Positions 31,866-40,000 of a stretch of 64,000 nucleotides of DNA are shown piece after piece (positions within the stretch are counted from its first letter, which is position 1; every line of letters begins with the position of its first letter). A program made the position numbers and the translations under genes. The notes under the pieces were generated by a model, which was given only the letters and a program-made list of their open reading frames with translations, was not told where the DNA came from and ran no database searches. The stretch comes from Nitrososphaerota archaeon (GTDB lineage: Archaea > Thermoproteota > Nitrososphaeria > Nitrososphaerales > UBA57), in NCBI GenBank assembly GCA_024860875.1, contig JACPSZ010000008.1, positions 148,106 to 212,105 on the forward strand, given 5' to 3'.

Positions 31866-32513
31866 TTAGTCCTCTCTGCTCCAGCACTTCTGACTATATT
31901 TGCAATAAGAGCACTTCCAGACAAGGTTCAAATTCTTCTTCACATGCGGTGCAGCAAACGGATTTTTTGAGGATACGGCATCGTTGAACAGTTTTGCCCT
32001 GTTTTCGATCTCTTTCTTAACTTCTGCAAGCTCGCTATCATTGAGAGTGATAGTTCTGAACCTGAATGGTCTGCCCCTATTGTTGACCATAAGGTAGAGC
32101 AAAATCCCGACATTAGAGTTAGTCATCGCCATATAGTACTTTAGTTGGGTAACATGGAAAGGCCTTACGGAGTCATCGTCAGATCTTATGGTCTTAATTT
32201 CTATCGGAACTCCATCAAAAAGGTCAATTGTGCCTATAACTCCATCAACCGTTATCTCCCGCTCTGCAATTGCAGAGCCCTTCTCAGCAAGCCTTTGCAG
32301 AGCAACGTGCGCACCTTCGCCCAAAGCATACGAAACTAAATCCCTTTCATCAATAGCCCTGGGCTCGAGTTTCCTGAAGACCTGCTCTCTTATGCAGAGT
32401 ATCAAGTCTGAAACATGAGTACCCTCTCTTTCCTGCGCATACTCCTCCTCCAACAGTTTCAGCAGCTTTTCCCGATATGGGGAGCCTTCTTCGATGAGCA
32501 AGTCGCTATGCAA
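31866..32513 (-). CDS. Solitary Cas4-like PD-(D/E)xK nuclease with iron-sulfur cysteines
   Basis: A 215-residue Cas4/RecB-type exonuclease. Cys40 and the C-terminal trio Cys201, Cys204, Cys210 (KCSYCKYSQKC) are the four ligands of a 4Fe-4S cluster. Asp97 and Glu105-x-Lys107 (GTIDLFDGVPIEIKT) give the nuclease centre, and QLKYY (Gln123) is the RecB-type QxxxY motif. Relatives cut single-stranded DNA ends and, in CRISPR systems, trim spacers. No cas gene or repeat array is in the window, so a general repair role is as likely. Ends 40 bases beyond tRNA-Val. Confidence 0.85.
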   Translation of the reverse strand: MHSDLLIEEGSPYREKLLKLLEEEYAQEREGTHVSDLILCIREQVFRKLEPRAIDERDLVSYALGEGAHVALQRLAEKGSAIAEREITVDGVIGTIDLFDGVPIEIKTIRSDDDSVRPFHVTQLKYYMAMTNSNVGILLYLMVNNRGRPFRFRTITLNDSELAEVKKEIENRAKLFNDAVSSKNPFAAPHVKKNLNLVWKCSYCKYSQKCWSRED

Positions 32514-32598
32514 TTAATATCGAATGCTATTGAAGTTTGCCCTCAAAACATCCAAAGGATTCAATAATGGGTTCTACAATAGCATATAGGGAGAGATA

Positions 32599-32826
32599 TT
32601 GGCAAAGGCCTTCGTCTTGATAAACGTCCAAACAGGCACTGAGGACAAGGTCATAAAGCAGCTAAAGACTGCAAAGAATGTTAGCGAAGCGTACTTTGTT
32701 TACGGAGTGTACGACTTTATCGTCACCGTAACAGCACCAACGACGGACGAACTCAAAGATAGTGTTCTAAGTCTCAGGAAGATTTCCGAGATTACTTCTA
32801 CACTAACAATGATGGTAATAGAGTAA
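32599..32826 (+). CDS. Stand-alone Lrp/AsnC ligand-binding (RAM) domain
   Basis: A 75-residue effector domain starting at TTG 32599, with AKAFVLINVQTGTEDKVIKQ, YFVYGVYDFIVTVTA and a final strand STLTMMVIE. It lacks a DNA-binding part. It is similar in length and layout to the protein at 13704 and likely an ancient paralogue. It may bind an amino acid or partner with full Lrp proteins. Divergent from the Cas4-like gene, 85 bases apart. Confidence 0.86.
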   Translation: MAKAFVLINVQTGTEDKVIKQLKTAKNVSEAYFVYGVYDFIVTVTAPTTDELKDSVLSLRKISEITSTLTMMVIE

Positions 32827-33090
32827 GGGCATCCAAGAGTAAATTACTAGCATACTCTACTACTCTACTCCTCAGAACAACACTCTAAATATGACATACC
32901 ATACGTCTTAGTACGAGAATACCCGAAAGATCAATAACGATCAACCATCAAACAAATACTTACTTTAGTTTTTGAGTATATATGAAGGGGGGCCTATCAT
33001 TTGCACACAGGAGTTTACACTAACATTCTATTCTTATTCGCTTTATATACCGGGGGGAGGGGGTACTTTTTGCAGTGGCACGTGTTCATC

Positions 33091-33567
33091 TTAATTCAGT
33101 AGTTCGAATATAGATATATTCATTGTCGTAGGTTCAGTAACTGCAGCCCTTCCCTTGCTCACAACCTCAGCATGGACATTCAGATCTCCTCCTTCCCTCG
33201 TCATCAGGTGTATCGTGTATGCATTTGTCTTAAGGTGAGGGACGTATACTAACATGCTGTTCTCGGCAACTGCCTCTCCCTTTGCATTCTCAAGCGTTAT
33301 TCTTAGCAGAACGTCTTTCTTTTCCTCCATCCCTGTATTTGTAACTAGAACCTTTACTGTAACTACTGCGCTTGGAGGGGGTGCGGACTTCTCTTGGTTC
33401 AGTTTAGCATTTTCTAAAGTTACTGTGAAAGTTTCAAGTATTGGCAGTGTAGGTCTTACAGTGACCGCCGTTGCCTGCGGATTGAACATTAGTGCAATAG
33501 GCATAAAAGCCAGTATGCCCATAGCCATTGCAATTCCAAACCGCTTTGTCCGCATCTGCATCACCAT
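33091..33567 (-). CDS. Secreted beta-sandwich protein
   Basis: A 158-residue protein with a signal peptide (FGIAMAMGILAFMPIALMF, cleavage near ATAVTV), then a single Ig-like domain of the CARDB type: SAVVTVKVLVTNTGMEEKKD and LLRITLENAKGEAVAENSML. It has no membrane anchor at the end and could be released or held by partners. Divergent from the TrmB-type regulator; a CATCCTA-TG-TAGGATG palindrome overlaps its start region. The start could be one of several clustered ATG/GTG codons. Confidence 0.7.
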   Translation of the reverse strand: MVMQMRTKRFGIAMAMGILAFMPIALMFNPQATAVTVRPTLPILETFTVTLENAKLNQEKSAPPPSAVVTVKVLVTNTGMEEKKDVLLRITLENAKGEAVAENSMLVYVPHLKTNAYTIHLMTREGGDLNVHAEVVSKGRAAVTEPTTMNISIFELLN

Positions 33568-33616
33568 CCTATGTAGGATGGGTGGAGGATATCTGTTGCA
33601 GTCTGTAACAAATTAG

Positions 33617-33660
33617 TGAACAGTGAATTGTTCATTTTGAACGAACAGTTTTTAAATACC
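33617..33660 (+). promoter_or_regulatory. Promoter and palindromic operator of the TrmB-type gene
   Basis: TGAACA-GTGAAT-TGTTCA (33617-33634) is an exact six-base inverted repeat, followed by a second, overlapping one (GTTC-ATTTT-GAAC, 33630-33642). The TATA-type box TTTTTAAATA (33649-33658) lies about 26 bases before ATG 33681, which would make the transcript leaderless. Autoregulation is typical of TrmB-type proteins; operator identity is inferred. Confidence 0.55.
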
Positions 33661-33680
33661 TTATGCTCGTACGGTGGCTA

Positions 33681-35351
33681 ATGGCGGAAGATGCTGTAGT
33701 CAGCCAGCTCACCGATTACGGCCTTGATAGCGAAGAAGCAAGAGCGTACATAGCCCTGAACAAGCTTGGTCCTAGTAAGGCAAGCACATTAGCATCGGTA
33801 TTGAAGTTTGATAGGGTCAAGACCTACAGGATCCTTGATAGCCTCAGAAGCGCGGGTGTAGTTGAATCCTCGCTCAGCAAGCCCATGAGATTTACTGCAG
33901 TGCCTCTGGAGAAGGCCTTAGATTCCCTAATCGTTGAATTCAGGGAAAAGGTCACGAAGATGGAAGCTAGCAAAGAAGAACTACTTCAAGCGTGGGCCAA
34001 ACTTCCATCTTTAGCAGAGCCACTCTCTGGTCCCAAGTTCAAGATACACCAAGGCAGGCTCAAGATACATTCAGAGCTTTCAAGGATGACAAAGCTTGCC
34101 AAGCAGGAGATTCTTCTGCTCACAACTCGGAATGATCTTAACAGGATGCTCTACTCTGGCGTCTATGACGCTCTTGCTGAAGCCAGCAGGGCAGGCAAGT
34201 CGATCAGGATACTTACGCAAATAGACAAGTCTGCCATAGAAATGACTAAGGAATACGAGGGGATTTCCAAGTTAAGGCACATGGACATGCCAGGGCTGGC
34301 CTCTTTCTACACTGTTGACAACAACGAAATTCTAATCTCGGTCACATCGGAGGATTCGATGAAACTCGATGATAGCAGAGACGTTGCATTATCGACCGAC
34401 GCGACCGAATTTGTGAGAGTTGTCAAAGTATTCTTTCAAACATCTTGGGAAGGCGCTCTTGACGCGCAGGCAAAAATTCAGTCTCTAGTTAGCGGTGTTC
34501 CGCTTGAGGAATTGAGGATAGTCCGCTCCGTAGAAGAATATGCGGAAATGTTCACAAGAATGCTCTCCTCTGCGAAAAACGATGTTACCTTCGTCGTGAA
34601 CCTACCAAATCCAAAACTCCTTCCTCAAAATTCGTGGGAGATTCTGCAAGGGTTATCTGCAAGAGCTGTAAAGGTCAGGCTCATAACGTCTATACTGCCA
34701 GAAAATCTTGAAACTGTTACAAGGTTGCAGTCTATTGCAGAGGTTAAGCATTCTAACAGGAGGCTTGCACTGCAGATGCTTATATCAGACAGAAAGGAGG
34801 TCTTGCTAGCTCCGTCAACCACTGAAGATACTTCGGCCGTGTTCATGTGGTCGAATATCAAAGCGTACGTCTACCTTATCCTGCAGCTTGCCGACGAATT
34901 GTGGGGCGAAGGAATAGATGCCCAACCATTGATGGAAACCCTGCGGATGTCTATTGAGATTAAAGAGTCTCTAACAAATCTACAGAAGGAGCTTAATGTG
35001 CATGGGCTTGAGCTTGAGAGCCCGGGCAGAGTTCAGGGTTTAAGTGGGGTATCGCACAAATTCGATGTCCTGATCAGGAATGCTAAGCAACCCAAACAGT
35101 TTTTCGTCGCTGACATAAGAGTCGGTCCAGAAGCCATAGAACCTCAATCGATGCTCTCAATCTACGCTAGAATGGTCGATATTAAGCCGACCAAAGCCTT
35201 CCTTCTTTCGATATCGCCCTCAGAAGTTGCTCGGAAGGGTGCAGACCTAGCTTCCATGTATGGAATCGACGTCATAGTAGGCAAAGACTCTAGGGATGTC
35301 TGTCTGAAGTTGCTAAAAACGATAGCACCTTTGATCAAGGCAAAGCCCTAG
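33681..35351 (+). CDS. TrmB-family regulator with a nuclease-fold C-terminal domain
   Basis: A 556-residue regulator from ATG 33681 (MAEDAVVSQLTDYGLDSEEA); an ATG at 33663 is upstream of the likely transcription start. Residues about 5-75 are the TrmB winged helix (GPSKASTLASVLKFDRVKTY). Then come a coiled segment (REKVTKMEASKEELLQAWAK) and two phospholipase-D-like effector halves (residues 110-430). The last 90 residues, with SHKFDVLIRN and FFVADIRVG, resemble a PD-(D/E)xK fold in which the Lys is Arg, so probably inactive. The combination is larger than usual TrmB proteins. A surface-locus regulator by context. Confidence 0.82.
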   Translation: MAEDAVVSQLTDYGLDSEEARAYIALNKLGPSKASTLASVLKFDRVKTYRILDSLRSAGVVESSLSKPMRFTAVPLEKALDSLIVEFREKVTKMEASKEELLQAWAKLPSLAEPLSGPKFKIHQGRLKIHSELSRMTKLAKQEILLLTTRNDLNRMLYSGVYDALAEASRAGKSIRILTQIDKSAIEMTKEYEGISKLRHMDMPGLASFYTVDNNEILISVTSEDSMKLDDSRDVALSTDATEFVRVVKVFFQTSWEGALDAQAKIQSLVSGVPLEELRIVRSVEEYAEMFTRMLSSAKNDVTFVVNLPNPKLLPQNSWEILQGLSARAVKVRLITSILPENLETVTRLQSIAEVKHSNRRLALQMLISDRKEVLLAPSTTEDTSAVFMWSNIKAYVYLILQLADELWGEGIDAQPLMETLRMSIEIKESLTNLQKELNVHGLELESPGRVQGLSGVSHKFDVLIRNAKQPKQFFVADIRVGPEAIEPQSMLSIYARMVDIKPTKAFLLSISPSEVARKGADLASMYGIDVIVGKDSRDVCLKLLKTIAPLIKAKP

Positions 35352-35486
35352 AGCGGGTAGTCGAATCTCTGTCTTCTTCCTACTGGCTCATGCGGCCTGC
35401 GTTCTGTATAGGTCAAGCCCAGCATGATCATCGCTATGGCTGCTATAACCGCTGTGTGTACACCATAGATGTCTAGGAAGCCAACA
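35348..35486 (-). pseudogene. Duplicated C-terminal fragment of the giant repeat protein gene
   Basis: On the minus strand this encodes VGFLDIYGVHTAVIAAIAMI, MLGLTYTERRPHEPVGRRQR and FDYPL with a stop, nearly the same as the last 45 residues of the giant protein (37097-42139). Homology ends sharply near 35486. It has no start and its stop overlaps the end of the TrmB-type gene. It is a leftover of a second giant gene or of a duplication around the inserted DNA. Confidence 0.85.
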
Positions 35487-35492
35487 TTATGG

Positions 35493-35535
35493 GCGCGATA
35501 CCCTGTTTCCCAAATACGACTGTTGCCCGCGCCGC
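35493..35535 (+). repeat. Left imperfect direct repeat bounding vapBC
   Basis: GCGCGATACCCTGTTTCC, then CAAATACGACTGTTGCCC here, compared with GTGCGATACCCTGTTCTC and similar at 36296; GCGATACCCTGTT is exact in both. About 70 percent agreement over 40 bases. Confidence 0.5.
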
Positions 35536-35605
35536 ATATGAACTAAAGAGTTAACAGAGCCCTTGGGAGCAAAAGATAATAGGTACTTTTGAACTAAAGT
35601 TCGCT

Positions 35606-35893
35606 GTGGGAAACATCAAAGTTACGGTCGATGATAAAGTCGAGGAGCGGTTCAGACGGGTGGCCATGAAGAAGTTTGGATATGGAAGAGGCGCCCTTAG
35701 CACAGCTGCTGAAGCAGCCCTTGCACAATGGTCCTCAAAAGAGGATATAGAGGAGGTAACTCTCGACGAACTAGATGATCCCGTAGCGGCCATAGAAGGG
35801 TTATTGAAGCATGCTACTGAGTCTTCAGTCGAGTTGCAATACAAAGCCAGCAGAATTAGAGTGAAGAAGACCCTTGGACATATCTCTCATTGA
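35606..35893 (+). CDS. vapB: VapB-type antitoxin
   Basis: A 95-residue protein from GTG 35606. NIKVTVDDKVEERFRRVAMK with GYGRGALSTAAEAALAQW is a ribbon-helix-helix-type archaeal antitoxin start. The acidic middle EEVTLDELDDPVAAIEGLL and basic end would wrap the toxin. It overlaps the PIN-domain toxin by 20 bases, the usual antitoxin-first order. Flanked by imperfect direct repeats as a unit. Confidence 0.82.
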   Translation: MGNIKVTVDDKVEERFRRVAMKKFGYGRGALSTAAEAALAQWSSKEDIEEVTLDELDDPVAAIEGLLKHATESSVELQYKASRIRVKKTLGHISH

Positions 35894-36293
35894 CGCCAAT
35901 ATTTTTTTGGAACTTGAACTCGGACAATCAAGATCATCCGAATGCAAGGAATTCTTGTCCCAAGTTGCAAGAGGAAGAATCAAAGCAGTGACGACTGACT
36001 TTATCCTAGATAGCGTTGCGTTGGTTATGGAAGATAAGAGGAGTCCACCAAAAGACATCAGGAAATTCTTCGTGAGTCTCGCTCTTTACAACGGACTTTC
36101 TATTTACAGTCTTGATCTCAAAGATAGAATAGTAGCCGCCGAGGAAATGATCAGGGAACGCCTTGACTTTGACGACTCTACGTCTATTGCAGCCATGAAG
36201 CGATTGAAAATAAAAGACATAGTATCCTTCGACAAAGATTTTGATAAGGCCAAAGCGTTAACTCGAGTTGAGCCTAGGGACATTCTAAGATGA
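35874..36293 (+). CDS. vapC: VapC-type PIN-domain toxin
   Basis: A 139-residue PIN nuclease starting at TTG 35874. ISLIDANIFLELELGQ carries the first catalytic Asp and a Glu; LDFDDSTSIAAMKRLKIKDI the central acids, and VSFDKDFDKAKAL the last, so the metal site is complete. Relatives cut tRNA or rRNA. The stop at 36293 is directly before the right-hand direct repeat. Confidence 0.88.
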   Translation: MDISLIDANIFLELELGQSRSSECKEFLSQVARGRIKAVTTDFILDSVALVMEDKRSPPKDIRKFFVSLALYNGLSIYSLDLKDRIVAAEEMIRERLDFDDSTSIAAMKRLKIKDIVSFDKDFDKAKALTRVEPRDILR

Positions 36294-36295
36294 GC

Positions 36296-36340
36296 GTGCG
36301 ATACCCTGTTCTCTAAACGCGATCGTTACGTGCCACCGAT
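36296..36340 (+). repeat. Right imperfect direct repeat bounding vapBC
   Basis: GTGCGATACCCTGTTCTC, then AAACGCGATCGTTACGTGCC, matching 35493-35535 in the same orientation. It begins three bases after the vapC stop. Confidence 0.5.
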
Positions 36341-36462
36341 TTCTGCCGATTCTAATCGCCTCCAAAAAGGGCAAAAAAAGTCTATTGGAGGGCAGAGTCA
36401 CAGGGCTTGTTTCTGCAGGTCTTTAGCAAGCTTTATACGTGTATATGCGGTATACGTACTCG

Positions 36463-36831
36463 ATGGTGAGAACTGTCACACTAAAAATCAAAGATAGGAT
36501 GTCCTTGGTGTTACCGACAAGGTATTCAAAGAGGGAGGTGGAGGAAATAGAAAGAGCTCGCAGAGTCCTCGGGCTCTCCTCGCGAAGCGCTTTCATAAGA
36601 GAGGCTGTCCTAAGCAAACTGGAGGAAATAAAGCAGGTGCGAGTGGTAGAAATGCAAGATGTCTCTGTAGACCAAGCCTCGGAGATGATTGACAGGTATC
36701 TGATGAATAAGCCGGGCGTCCACTACGTAAGCGAACTGATTGAGGAGCTTGGGCTCGAGCCAAGAATAGCCTTTGAGGCTGTAGAGAAGCTAGTCCAAGG
36801 TGGTAGCGTAAGAGTAAGGAATAAAGTATGA
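36463..36831 (+). CDS. Ribbon-helix-helix/CopG-like protein with C-terminal domain
   Basis: A 122-residue protein from ATG 36463 (MVRTVTLKIKDRMSLVLPTR). ERARRVLGLSSRSAFIREAV is a ribbon-helix-helix core; the rest (SVDQASEMIDRYLMNKPGVH, YVSELIEELGLEPRIAFEAV) forms a second helical, winged-helix-like unit for reading or partner binding. Its stop overlaps the start of a 57-residue protein in ATGA form. This looks like an antitoxin-type or regulatory pair. Confidence 0.7.
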   Translation: MVRTVTLKIKDRMSLVLPTRYSKREVEEIERARRVLGLSSRSAFIREAVLSKLEEIKQVRVVEMQDVSVDQASEMIDRYLMNKPGVHYVSELIEELGLEPRIAFEAVEKLVQGGSVRVRNKV

Positions 36832-37001
36832 CAATCCTTACAGCAGAAGGCGATGGGATAATAGGCAAACGGATAATCTACGTAGCCCGTAAAGTGGATG
36901 GGCCCCACCTTGTGCGAAAAAGTGGAAGCCACAGAGGTCTCTTGGGCAAGCTTTACGATGCTGAGGCCTATGTCGATCTGCCCATTGAAAAGGCAAACTA
37001 G
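36828..37001 (+). CDS. 57-residue partner of the ribbon-helix-helix protein
   Basis: A short gene starting at ATG 36828 inside the stop of the preceding gene (ATGA overlap). It reads MTILTAEGDGIIGKRIIYVA, RKVDGPHLVRKSGSHRGLLG, KLYDAEAYVDLPIEKAN. The pattern suggests a small beta-rich domain. The tight coupling supports a real gene. No family is recognised; a toxin or an accessory factor of its neighbour is possible. Confidence 0.6.
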   Translation: MTILTAEGDGIIGKRIIYVARKVDGPHLVRKSGSHRGLLGKLYDAEAYVDLPIEKAN

Positions 37002-37096
37002 ATAGGCCTAAGCAGTTTCGCAATACGACAACTAACCAAAGCTAAAAGTACTCAGATAGGAATATGACACATATGCCCAGTTCAGTTATTCAAACG

Positions 37097-40000
37097 CTAG
37101 AGCGGGTAGTCGAATCTCTGCCTTCGTCCTACTGGCTCATGGGGCCTGCGTTCCGTATAGGTCAAGCCCAGCATGACCATCGCCATAGCTGCTGCAACTG
37201 CTGCGTGCACACCATAGATGTCTAGGAAGCCGACATCGTAAATTCGTGTGACTGCCTCAGATTCTATTCCATCTGCAATTATCTGCGATGCGACTCTATA
37301 TTTTCCAGAAGTTGCAATCGGGAATCCTAGCGGAATTTCTTGCATGTTTGCAACATCTACTGAGAGCGACTTTATGCCAGAGGTTATCGTGTTGCCCTCC
37401 GGGTCCATTAACCAGTACTTGAAGACGACATTGCTCGATCTGTCGCCCATATTTATCAAACTTGCCGCAGTGAGTATCTGTGCCTGTGGGACTATCTCTA
37501 ACCTGCTCCAACTTGGCAGAACCTTTCCCATACCTATCACTACGTCAAATAATCCTATTGTAACGGGCTTGTTCATTATGGCCCACTTGCTAAAGTGAGT
37601 AATATCCTCGCTCGTTTCTAAATAGTGCTCAACCTCGTTTACTACACTTGCAACAGGCCTCCACTGTTGCAGTGACTCAGAGAAGGTGTATAGCCAGAGG
37701 TCCGATGGTTGTAGACCAAGAGTTCGCATTTGTTCTGAGCTATAATAGAGCCTTACTTTTGCGTTGAAATTCGTCTGTATGCTCATAGTGATTTCTACAG
37801 GCGTACCTACGATTGTGTGGCTCGAAGGCGGAGCTATACTCTGAACGTCTGCTAAGGGTTGGACGATTACGTTTGCGGCGTTGTCAATCTTTGTTATCAT
37901 AACTGCTGCGTTTGAAGTCGACCTTGCGTTGACCATTAATGGTTCGTTCGGACTGACGAGCTGTGGGGCAGCTATAGCAACTAGTGTCTGCTTTACTGGA
38001 CCAATAATGTGAGCTTCAAGCGTCTTTACAATGACGCTCATGGTGTCGGTAATCGTTCTGTATATGTTAGAGGTAGCCTGTGAAGCAATGCTCATAGCTA
38101 TATTGTCACCTATTGGCGCTGTCAGTTTTGCAAGACGGCCTATGGTGTCAGATAGGTTCAGTGTTTCAGCAAGCTCGACAAAGTTAGGTATGCTTTTTGT
38201 AAGGCTATCGACAACCCTAACGATATCTTGTAGTTGTAAGTTTATTGTGATAGTTCGTGCCAACTGCTCGGCAATCTGGATCGTCTCGGTCAGGAGCACT
38301 TGTTGAATGTATGTGCTTGTCAGGGTATCTATGTTTTCTATTTGATCAGCTAGCCCTCTTAGAAGATTTGTATTAGATGATGCTTCTCCAGCGACTCCGA
38401 GGACATCCTCAATTGCGACCAAGAAGGAGAATGGAGGCTTTATGATTGGTTGGGTAGGCTGTTGCTGCCCCTGTCCTGTTGAAGATACATCTACGAATAG
38501 CAAAGATTGGATTATGCTTCTGAGAGAGATCAAACCTCTATTTACATTTTCCGTAATGGCTATGGTTTCAGCCAGTTGAGGCCATAAGCTCTTGTTAATT
38601 ACATCGCTGAAACTTAGTCCATCGCTTATTATTATTGGAGAGAACGATTGAAATCTGCTTGCTACATCGCTTAGCGTGAGAGATTCTGTTATGGAAAGTG
38701 ACGCTACATACATTCTGCTTATGGATTCGCTTATGGAAAGTGCTTGCGAGATTACCCTGTCTAATGCAATAGCTCGCTCTACGGTATCTGCAAAAGAGCT
38801 CGTGTCGCTGATGCCCCTTGCAAAGTTCGCGAAAATATCAGCCATATCTGCAAGCGTTGCAGTTTCTGTCAGCCCTCTTACCAACTCTACAGACCTTTCT
38901 ACTGTCTCCGAGACTGCCATGGTTTGGTCAATGCTTCTGCTAAATTCTACAACCCTGTTTAGAGCATCGGAAATTACAGGAACTTCAGCGACTGTTCTTG
39001 TTGAAACTAGAGCCCTGTCAAGAGAATCAGACATGGACGTGCTCTCGTCTGCAGTTCTGGATAACCCGAGCATTCTTGCAATCGAATCGGAAACAGTTAA
39101 CGCTTGATCAATGCTTCTGGTCATGGCTGCTAGCCTATCTATTGCATCACTGATAGATACTGAATCTGCGACTTCTCTTACAAAGTTGTTTAGGGAGGCT
39201 ACTGCATCGGTTATTACAGTTGTGTCAGTGATTCCTCTTGTCAGATCAATTGCCCTCTCAAGAGAGTCGGATATGGAGAACGATTGAGCTACATCCCTTG
39301 TCAGTGCGATGGCTCTATCGACTGTATCGCTTATTGTAGTCGGATCTGCCATTGATCTGATGAATCCGCCTAATCCAGCAGTTGTGTCTGCAAGAATTGC
39401 TGTGTCTGTTGCAGTTCTAAAAAGTACTGTGATTCTGCCCGCGGTATCACTAAAGATAGTTGTATCAGTAACAGTTCTGAATAATTCCAGCGTCGAGGCG
39501 AGAGTGTCAGATATTGTACTAGAATCTGCAATTTCTCTTGAAAAGTTAGTTAAGGAAGATACTGTATCCGACACTGTCAATGCTTGGTCAATGCTTCTTG
39601 CCATTACTACTAACCTGTCCGCAACATCAGTGATCGTTGCTGTGTCTGCGATCGTCCTTGCAAAATTGCTCAGAGATGATGCTACGTCAGCTAATGTAGA
39701 TGAGTCTGCAATTGATCTTGATAGAGCTATTGCTCTATCTAATGTTTCAGATATGGAAATTGATTGAGTCATATCTCTACTGAGCACAAGAACTCTGTCA
39801 ACTGTATCGCTGATTGTAGATGTGTCTGTTATCAGTCTAATGAAGCCCCTTACTCCATCCGTAGCATCCGTGAATGTGGAAATGTCTGTAATTTCCCTCG
39901 TTAATGCTACTGTTCTGTCCAAAGTTTCGGATATGGAGAGCATCTGAACCACGTCTCTGCTTAGTGTAAGTGCTCTCTCGATTGTGTCAGTAATTGTAGC

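Noticed and set aside
20954-32513. Insertion sequences or an integrase in the accessory region
   Set aside because: No transposase or integrase frame was found on either strand despite the repeats and tRNA fragments.
33663-33680. ATG 33663 as start of the TrmB-type gene
   Set aside because: It falls between the TATA box and the expected transcription start; ATG 33681 sits where a leaderless transcript would begin.
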